Source: Tritrichomonas foetus
Lineage: Eukaryota; Parabasalia; Tritrichomonadida; Tritrichomonadidae
DNA: 13,169 bases
Direction of reading: 5' to 3'
NCBI GenBank assembly: GCA_001839685.1
Contig: MLAK01000048.1
Location: 1 to 13,169, forward strand
Part shown: piece by piece, positions 7,673 to 13,169 of the stretch
Position numbering within the stretch: the first letter of the stretch is position 1
Layout: every line of letters starts with the position of its first letter
Notes under the pieces: generated by a model
What the model saw: only the letters and a program-made list of their open reading frames with translations
Told to the model about the DNA's origin: nothing
The model's database searches: none
Program-made: the position numbers and the translations under genes

Positions 7673-8810
7673 ATAAAGCACAAATTGTTATATTTAGACA
7701 ATAAACTTAAAATGAAAAATTTTCTTTTAATTTTTTTATATTCAATATTTTCCAAATTAAGATCGATGAATCTCATATGTACTTCTTTCTTCTCATTAAG
7801 ATATTATCATATTCTAAAGATGCTATAATAGATTAAAAAATGTTTTTTATTAGATCAGCAATTTCCATGTCACACTCATGCTTGTACTCACCAATACCTT
7901 TATGAATAATTCATGTCCTCCAGCACGCATTTAGTTGAAATATTCTCAATTACATCTTTATTTCAAATTCATTTTCATGTGATAATATTTGTATTCGATC
8001 CATATTCATTATGTGTTGCAACCATCATTGCTTTTAGTTAGGAATACAATTAATAAAATGACAAAAACAAATATCATGACAAGTATTTTGATCATACGTT
8101 TCTTGATTATACATTAAGTTTGTTCCATGCCTGCTTATAAATTCTTTGTCTGTGTATAAACATCATCTTTATTATGGTGAAGATTTTCCATTCAACTCGA
8201 TTTGAATGAATAGACAAGGCAAAACCCAAAGAAATTCGAAGAGTTAAAATTCAATTCAGAAGATAATCTCATATAACGCCTTTCGCTGTTTGACTTTTTC
8301 CTCAAATAATACCTTTTATATTTGATTATTTCTTCTCAATTGATTTCTAAAGAAGTTGTTTAATAAAAAATAAAGACATTTCATTTTTTGGAATTTATGA
8401 TTTCCTACATTGTGTAATGTATTTAACATTTATTCCTGGTCAATATCATTTCTCTGACATTTTATCCTATTTTTTTCGAAAGTGATATGATAATCATGAT
8501 AAAAGCTTTTTAACTATCGATATAGCTGAACAAGGTAATCAATTTCATTTCAACTCTTTCTATACTTATTGTAGTTTTTGTATGATTATTCTGTAGTGAT
8601 TCATATAACAATAGTTATGTTCTAAAAAAAAAATTTAACTTCGAAAGTACGACAGATGAATCATTTGAGATGATGCATATTATTATAGACAATATATAAT
8701 CAATGAAATAATAATAATAATAATGATATCAAATAATGAATGAATGAATAAAATCAGTTTTCTTTCTTTCTTTTTTTTTCACTTTTTCGATTTATAAGAA
8801 TAAACACAAA
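7673..8810. other. Long intergenic region between convergent genes, no gene seen
   Basis: About 1.1 kb of AT-rich DNA lies between two 3' ends. I find no open frame with coding character, no homology I recognise and no RNA-like fold with conserved landmarks. Poly(A)-like AATAAA at 7700-7705 serves the left gene. The right end carries a microsatellite cluster (8708-8780). It is unusually long for a tail-to-tail spacer here, given 119 bp at the other convergent pair. Confidence 0.55.
8708..8780. repeat. Cluster of three microsatellites
   Basis: An ATA-type triplet run at about 8708-8724 is followed by GAAT tetranucleotides at about 8735-8750 and a TTTC/poly-T tract at about 8759-8780. All lie in the predicted 3' flank of the EF-hand gene. 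Confidence 0.75.
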
Positions 8811-9377
8811 TTAGATTAACAAGCAACACGCTGATTTTTGTACTTGAGGGATCTGTGATGTTTCCGGTTGTTTTCTTGCTGATAACAATGGTGCCCGATC
8901 ACTCGGAACGTTTGTAACGAGTTGATAGAATTCTTGAAATGTCAAATTTTGTTTATCATTTCCAAAAGCGGAGTGAATTTTTGAATAAATTGCTTCTTGA
9001 CAATGGCTGAATCCAAAGACAGAAGCGGCCTGTGGAATCCGTTCAATTGGTATTGAATTACTCCGTTCTGGGTCCATTGCTTTGAAAGTGAAGCGAATGA
9101 TGAAATCTGTGTTTTCGTCATAAATTGCTTCGATTATTGGAAATACCTCGGAAAATAAAACGGACGTTGTACATTCTGATGCTGCGCCAAAAAAGATAAA
9201 ATGTGCGAGATTGCTGTCGAGATTAATTGCAAATTTTGAACAAATTGAGGATTCAGAAGCCCACGCGGTTCTTAAAAAGTAATAAAATTCTTCGTAGGAA
9301 AGAGCACCTGTCTTGTCTTCATTGAATTCAAGAAAAATTTGTTCTATTTCGGCTTTTTGTTGCTGACTCAAAGGCAT
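8811..9377 (-). CDS. EF-hand calcium-binding-like protein with C-terminal CaaX prenylation motif
   Basis: 188 aa. A near-canonical EF-hand loop lies at residues 19-30 (NEDKTGALSYEE), flanked by IFLEF and FYYFL helices. A second, degenerate loop DPERSNSIPIER (about 102-113) follows FTFKAM, and a third weak one precedes FQEFYQLV (about 147-154). This gives a multi-EF-hand fold of calmodulin/calcineurin-B size in which perhaps only the first loop binds calcium well. After a Pro- and Gln-containing linker the protein ends in KSACCLLI. CLLI is a CaaX box; a final Ile or Leu favours geranylgeranylation, and the preceding cysteine could be palmitoylated. Inference: a calcium sensor held at membranes. 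The start is the only ATG before the first EF-hand. No TCATT lies near it; the closest partial match, TCAGA, is about 38 nt upstream. Confidence 0.82.
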   Translation of the reverse strand: MPLSQQQKAEIEQIFLEFNEDKTGALSYEEFYYFLRTAWASESSICSKFAINLDSNLAHFIFFGAASECTTSVLFSEVFPIIEAIYDENTDFIIRFTFKAMDPERSNSIPIERIPQAASVFGFSHCQEAIYSKIHSAFGNDKQNLTFQEFYQLVTNVPSDRAPLLSARKQPETSQIPQVQKSACCLLI

Positions 9378-9988
9378 TTCTGGAATTTGGGAAAATAACG
9401 GGAATTTTTCTGAACTAAGATTTATTCATGATCTTTTTGATATGTTATATGGTCATTCAAATCCAAATTCTTTCATCTTTCTCTCCATATACAAAACTAT
9501 ATATCAAATGGTTTAATATCTTTTATATATAGTTTAGCATCATACATATTTATATACAATAAAAATATAAAATAATTTAATAATAATGATTTTCATATAG
9601 GATTTTATTGACTTGAATGGGACTTCTTTTTAAGATTCACATATAAAACACATTGTAATTTCAATAATAGTACTTTTGATGTTTATAGCTTTCATGATGA
9701 TTGTATTAAAATATGATTTTCATTACTAAGGCTTCCTGTAGACTAAAAATTTAGATATATACTTTTCTTCTATTGAAAACACCAATTTAAAATACATAAT
9801 TAGTCCTATTTATTTGACAGAAGGTAATCATTTTTCTATCTGTTGAAAAGTATATTATTTTAGATGCATTTCTTAGAAATATTAGTTACATATGGGTTTT
9901 ACATTTGATTATATGTAAAAAATCTTGGAAAACAAAAAATTATCATAATTTAATTAATTTTCTATTTATGATAACACTAAAAAATTCA
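9378..9988. other. Intergenic region between tandem minus-strand genes, no gene seen
   Basis: This 611-bp region holds the 5' flank of the EF-hand gene and the 3' flank of the PP2C gene. It is very AT-rich with stops in all frames. The only structure I see is the inverted repeat at 9494-9535. ATAAATAG soon after the PP2C stop may mark 3' end formation. Confidence 0.55.
9494..9535. repeat. Perfect 11-bp inverted repeat, 20-nt loop
   Basis: AAACTATATAT at 9494-9504 pairs exactly with ATATATAGTTT at 9525-9535. It lies about 120-160 bp upstream of the EF-hand start. The AT-only core makes chance occurrence plausible. Confidence 0.6.
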
Positions 9989-10813
9989 TTAGTCTGTGAA
10001 TTTGACAACCATACATGACACATTGTCAGTAGTTCCTCTTCTGAGTGCTTCGTCAATAATTGCTTGTGCAGCTTCTTTCGGAACTCTGTTAATTCTCGCT
10101 AATCTTGCTGCTTCGATATCTGACATCACATCCCACACACCATCACAGGCCAGAATCATAATCATTCCATCCTTCTTCGGTGTTTTGTTCATGTACGGCT
10201 CCTGAATCAAGTAGTTAGAAATGGCACCATCGCCAAGAGCCCTAGAGAGCATCAGGCATCCCAACACTCTTCCGTCTTCGATGAATCCACCAAGTTTTTC
10301 AACTTTTTTCTTTTCATCTGGGTCAGACGCTCGATGGTCATAAGTCATCCTTTTCACATTACCTACTTTATCGACTATGACGACTCTTGAGTCACCCAAA
10401 TTTGCTGTATATATCATATCTTTGACGACTATTGCAATTGCCATGGTACTGCCTTGCTCAAGAAATTTATTAACGTATGTGTTATTTAAAGTTTTTATTG
10501 TTTCTTTTATCACTTCTGGAAGTTTTTCAACAATGCCATACTTCTCAGCTATCGTCTTGTGTATTTGTCGAGCTGCCATTCGCGCAACTTGACTTCCACC
10601 ATGACCGTCATACAAACCATAAAAAGAAGTATTAGGTCCAAGAAAATTACCAACAATTGTCATCGAATCCTCCATTGTTGGTCTCATTCCAATGTTTTCG
10701 GCATGCCCCATTTGATATGGTTGCCTACCACTGATGACGATGTCACCTCTAGATAATGTTAAAGTATTTAACTTTTGCGTAGTTACTAAGCCATTCATTC
10801 GAACTCGATACAT
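9989..10813 (-). CDS. PP2C-family (PPM) Ser/Thr protein phosphatase
   Basis: 274 aa, a compact catalytic domain with almost no extensions. The family is Mg2+/Mn2+-dependent and removes phosphate from Ser/Thr, often opposing stress or cell-cycle kinases. All hallmark motifs occur in order: RPTMEDS (44-50; R44, E48, D49), FYGLYDGHGG (64-73; D69, G70), GSTMAIAIV (121-129), ANLGDSRVV (137-145), DHRASDPDE (159-167), LSRALGDG (189-196), LACDGVWDVM (221-230; D224) and TTDNVS (261-266; D263). Every metal ligand is present, so it should be active. The short N-terminus (1-35) resembles the lead-in of the catalytic domain rather than a targeting sequence. I see no signal peptide or membrane segment, so a cytosolic or nuclear site is likely. 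A TCATT 27 nt upstream supports the first ATG, although M6 is possible. Confidence 0.95.
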   Translation of the reverse strand: MYRVRMNGLVTTQKLNTLTLSRGDIVISGRQPYQMGHAENIGMRPTMEDSMTIVGNFLGPNTSFYGLYDGHGGSQVARMAARQIHKTIAEKYGIVEKLPEVIKETIKTLNNTYVNKFLEQGSTMAIAIVVKDMIYTANLGDSRVVIVDKVGNVKRMTYDHRASDPDEKKKVEKLGGFIEDGRVLGCLMLSRALGDGAISNYLIQEPYMNKTPKKDGMIMILACDGVWDVMSDIEAARLARINRVPKEAAQAIIDEALRRGTTDNVSCMVVKFTD

Positions 10814-10837
10814 GTTCTTTGATGAGGAATTTATTTT

Positions 10838-10842
10838 AATGA
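10838..10842 (-). promoter_or_regulatory. Initiator-like TCATT upstream of PP2C
   Basis: Minus-strand TCATT with its A at 10840 would give a 27-nt 5' UTR before the ATG at 10813. TCATA and TCATC variants lie nearby, so the exact site is uncertain. Confidence 0.4.
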
Positions 10843-10978
10843 TATGATTTCGAAAAATTTTACATCAACTTTTTCATAAATTTTTATATTTTCTTTATTT
10901 TATCAAAATATCCATTTTGAATTTTATCAACATCAGAAAAAATATAACATTTTAGCACGCTTCAATTTTTCTGAAATG

Positions 10979-11206
10979 TCATAGAATCGGATTAATCAGA
11001 TTCATCACCAATGAACCAAATTTTACACCATATGGAAAATTTGGTGAGAGTCTCGTTCCATAATTCCCTGCTGAGCTTGAATTCACATCAACCTTTCTGA
11101 CAAAACTATGACTTAGAAAGAAGTAAAATTCTTTATCATCAAAGTCATTAATTTCAAATTGCATTGTTTTTCTATATTTTTTGATGTATTTATGAAGAGA
11201 AAGCAT
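10979..11206 (-). CDS. Doubtful small ORF, 75 aa, unknown
   Basis: An open frame of 75 codons lies between the PP2C gene and the ATC-hydrolase-like gene on the same strand. The N-terminus is basic (HKYIKKYRK). The middle holds an acidic-aromatic patch (NDFDDKEFYFFLSHSF) and the end is hydrophobic (SLVMNLINPIL). I recognise no family. In its favour, composition is less skewed than the flanking spacer and no real gene occupies the other strand, so it is not a shadow. Against it, there is no TCATT near the ATG (TCATC lies about 40 nt upstream) and its length is within chance for this DNA. It could be a genuine small protein or a decayed fragment of a longer gene. Confidence 0.3.
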   Translation of the reverse strand: MLSLHKYIKKYRKTMQFEINDFDDKEFYFFLSHSFVRKVDVNSSSAGNYGTRLSPNFPYGVKFGSLVMNLINPIL

Positions 11207-11261
11207 TTAAAGAACTAATTCTTAATAAAAAAGATGAAATAAACTTTTTGCACTTTTACAA

Positions 11262-11280
11262 TTTCATTCAATGAATGAAA
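11262..11280. repeat. 19-bp palindrome containing initiator-like motifs on both strands
   Basis: TTTCATTCA (11262-11270) and TGAATGAAA (11272-11280) are perfect reverse complements around a central A. Each arm contains TCATT on its own strand, and it lies about 60-75 nt upstream of the doubtful 75-aa ORF. Confidence 0.6.
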
Positions 11281-11364
11281 AAAATTCAAAAAAAGGAAAT
11301 TCAGGGTATGCCAATGAAATTAATTCACCTTTATTCCAAATATTTAACTTTTATCAAGAAACTT

Positions 11365-11877
11365 TTATTTAATAATGGGCTCAGTTCTTTCAAATCTAAT
11401 TTGGCAGATATCTTCGCCTTTCGAAATAACTTTTCCTAAATTAAGCTTACATCCATATTGGCTTGCAATTCCGCGATCTCCATCCATTGCTATGTCACAC
11501 AATTGCGCAATTTTCTCATCACTTAATCCCATTTTCTGCCAGGCTGCAACGAGTGGACAATAATGAAAATCGATTGAAAGGTTATCGTCTGTGGATTCCA
11601 GAATTTTCATTTCAAAAACAAATTGCGCTGGAATTGTGAATAGATTTTTCTTGAGGCCTTTCAAGCTTGTTTTCCCTTTTGTTTTATCGACCAGCTCTTT
11701 GCCTTGAATGCAGCCGCACTTTTTTATGGCTGCTCCGGCGTATTCTTCTGGCTTTAATCCTTTTTTCTCGGCTTCTTCGACAAGAAGAGCGAGCCACATG
11801 GCACGATGCTCCAGGGTTCCTCGAATTGCTTGAAGAAGGCTGTTTTTGTAGCGAGGCTGGTTTTTGACAATTGACAT
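11365..11877 (-). CDS. L-2-amino-thiazoline-4-carboxylic acid (ATC) hydrolase family protein
   Basis: 170 aa. I recognise the ATC-hydrolase family (Pfam ATC_hydrolase) from its core: FHYCPLVAAWQKMGLSDE (104-121) followed by LCDIAMDGDRGIAS (126-139). H105, C107 and the DGDRG group (132-136) are the most likely functional residues. The founding enzyme opens the L-ATC ring to N-carbamoyl-L-cysteine in bacterial cysteine synthesis, but most relatives are untested and the activity here is uncertain. The N-terminal 80 residues are helical and basic, with a CGC pair at 54-56. There is no targeting signal I can see. Relatives are common in anaerobic bacteria such as Clostridia, so lateral transfer into this protist is plausible. 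The gene seems domesticated: a TCATT lies 21 nt before the ATG, and the stop forms part of AAATAAA, like a poly(A) signal. Overlapping open frames in this segment are shadows. Confidence 0.82.
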   Translation of the reverse strand: MSIVKNQPRYKNSLLQAIRGTLEHRAMWLALLVEEAEKKGLKPEEYAGAAIKKCGCIQGKELVDKTKGKTSLKGLKKNLFTIPAQFVFEMKILESTDDNLSIDFHYCPLVAAWQKMGLSDEKIAQLCDIAMDGDRGIASQYGCKLNLGKVISKGEDICQIRFERTEPIIK

Positions 11878-11895
11878 TTCCTACAATTTCCTTAA

Positions 11896-11900
11896 AATGA
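11896..11900 (-). promoter_or_regulatory. Initiator-like TCATT upstream of the ATC-hydrolase-like gene
   Basis: Minus-strand TCATT with its A at 11898 would leave a 21-nt 5' UTR before the ATG at 11877. It suggests that a gene of bacterial type has gained a host promoter. Confidence 0.45.
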
Positions 11901-12957
11901 AACTTTTTGAATAAATCTCCACTCAATTTTTTGTTAGAAAAAAGAACGTTTAAAAAAATTGTATTCAGATATTAATAATCTCCCTTCAACTACAAGAAGA
12001 AGAAATAAATCAACTACAATGTATTTGAAATTCCTTAGGTATTATGGAAATATGGGATTCTAACCATAAAAGAGATTTCGAATTGTGATATAATAAAAAT
12101 AATGATTGGATAATGACCTTTTTATTTTTTCCAGATTTATTTTCATGCTTATATCCTCTAATTGAGAAGTTCATCATGGTAGAACTACACTATTCATTAT
12201 TTCTTTAACATATTATTGACAAAAGTAGAGTGAAGGAATACGTTTGTGTTGGATTCAAGAGTAAGGATCGATTATAAATAACTGTTATAACATTTTTTTT
12301 CTCTTTTTCAGTTATCATGAATGGAAATATTCAATTTCGATTTGTATTTTGTGGAATGATGCACAAGCTCGAGAAAATGAGATTAAATGATATAGGCATC
12401 ATGACTTACCATTAATTATCTGACAAATCCATGCTTTGTGCCAAATTTTCAATCGTGTGAAACAACTTTTTTGTCCCAACAGGTTTAATCGAAAATACAC
12501 ATGAATTAGATCAATATTAGGCAAAATAATTTTCCCCAAAATATTCATAAAATCTAATTCTTAATTATTTCCAGTAAAATTATTCCTACACATATAGTTT
12601 AGTCCAAATAACTTATCTTTGCATTTTTTTGAAAGTTTTTGAAAAAATCTAACGATAAAAATCAAAAAATTGAAACCACCTAATAACCATGGACTCTCAT
12701 TAAAATATATTAATAGAGCATTTCACCGAGAAAAAAATCATCAGAGGTGATTATTAACAATAAATATTGGCATTTTCTAAAAAGTTTGGTATTTTAATGT
12801 ATACCATATAATAATACAAAATCACATTAAAAATCAACTAATCCAAAATTTCAAAAACTTACCAAAAATTTTGTAATTTTCAGAAATTTTTTTTTCTAAA
12901 TAAGCTCAAAAAATGTACTGAATAAAAAACCAATAAATTCCAAATCCATTAGTGTTG

Positions 12958-13014
12958 TTGACCGTTGACCGGCCAAGTAATTCTATCGTCCTAACCGGTC
13001 AATTTGGCCGGTCA
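12958..13014. repeat. GC-rich inverted repeat with clustered TTGACC motifs
   Basis: TGACCGGCCAA (12966-12976) and TTGGCCGGTCA (13004-13014) form a perfect 11-bp inverted repeat with a 27-nt loop. TTGACCG is tandemly doubled at 12958-12971, and GGTCAA at 12997-13002 is the same TTGACC on the other strand, next to the palindrome ACCGGT (12994-12999). About half the bases are G or C, against mostly A and T all around. A further CGGTC lies at 13036-13040. It could be a protein-binding array, a structured RNA or a mobile-element end. Confidence 0.7.
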
Positions 13015-13169
13015 TTTGATGTTAATGTAAATAAACGGTCGAAAATCCAATGAGAAAAAAATCAATGAAAATTCGCATTTTTCAATAAATTTTCGAATAG
13101 GGTTCATTTAACATTTTTCGCTTTTCCATTTGATAAATAATTTATGATGTAAGAATATTTATATCATTT

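Larger units (their letters stand above)
11878..13169. other. Non-coding right end, no convincing gene
   Basis: This 1.3-kb AT-rich stretch has dense stops in all frames. The best short open frame I noticed, 33 codons from 12317, shows no coding character. Several pyrimidine tracts end in CAG (near 12134, 12311, 12575 and 12883), but nothing around them reads as exons. The only distinctive element is the GC-rich motif cluster at 12958-13014. The region may be the upstream part of a gene beyond the window. Confidence 0.5.

Noticed and set aside
9996..10756. Three plus-strand open frames opposite PP2C
   Set aside because: They mirror the PP2C coding sequence, which has every catalytic motif.
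11375..11926. Three overlapping open frames on both strands across the ATC-hydrolase-like gene
   Set aside because: None shows family motifs; the 170-aa minus frame has a clear conserved core, so the others are shadows caused by its higher GC.
12120..12900. Several nematode-like TTTTCAG acceptor look-alikes, suggesting an intron-rich gene
   Set aside because: No open frames with coding character follow them and no matching donors stand out; such tracts are expected in AT- and pyrimidine-rich DNA.
1..13169. A linked operon-like signalling system of kinase, PTEN, PP2C, EF-hand and TBC genes
   Set aside because: Orientations are mixed, spacers are long and these families are abundant in such genomes, so chance neighbourhood explains the grouping.

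Overview
This AT-rich window is protist nuclear DNA with dense, apparently intron-free genes. It carries eukaryotic signalling genes, a flagellar axoneme gene, and one gene of a family typical of anaerobic bacteria. The combination points to a parabasalid (trichomonad), most likely a Tritrichomonas-like species. Supporting signs are a TKL kinase of trichomonad style, a TCATT initiator-like motif 4-30 nt upstream of six of the eight main starts, and very short predicted 5' UTRs. The species call is inference.

Layout. The left edge (1-1029, minus) is a truncated gene for DRC2/CCDC65, a core subunit of the nexin-dynein regulatory complex. It has no stop inside the window and is easy to miss. Divergent from it, 1244-3658 (+) encodes a TKL kinase with an N-terminal helical bundle resembling the MLKL/plant-type four-helix domain and a C-terminal helical-repeat region. 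It converges on a PTEN-like phosphatase (3778-4884, minus). A 760-bp non-coding gap follows. Then come a small unrecognised protein with GC-rich, C-ending codons (5643-6098, +) and a degenerate TBC-domain protein (6638-7672, +).

After a 1.1-kb non-coding stretch, three recognised genes lie on the minus strand: a prenylation-motif EF-hand protein (8811-9377), a PP2C phosphatase (9989-10813) and a protein of the L-2-amino-thiazoline-4-carboxylate hydrolase family (11365-11877). A doubtful 75-aa ORF (10979-11206) lies between the last two. The final 1.3 kb has no convincing gene but holds a GC-rich cluster of TTGACC-type motifs in an 11-bp inverted repeat (12958-13014).

The genes do not form an operon or an obvious pathway. 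The kinase, PTEN, PP2C, EF-hand and TBC proteins are typical of the expanded signalling repertoire of trichomonads. The best leads are the kinase architecture, the PTEN P-loop that lacks both lysines linked to PIP3 preference, the TBC domain without finger residues, the lipid-anchored EF-hand protein, the likely laterally acquired hydrolase and the GC-rich motif cluster. I did not find a clearly new multi-gene system.
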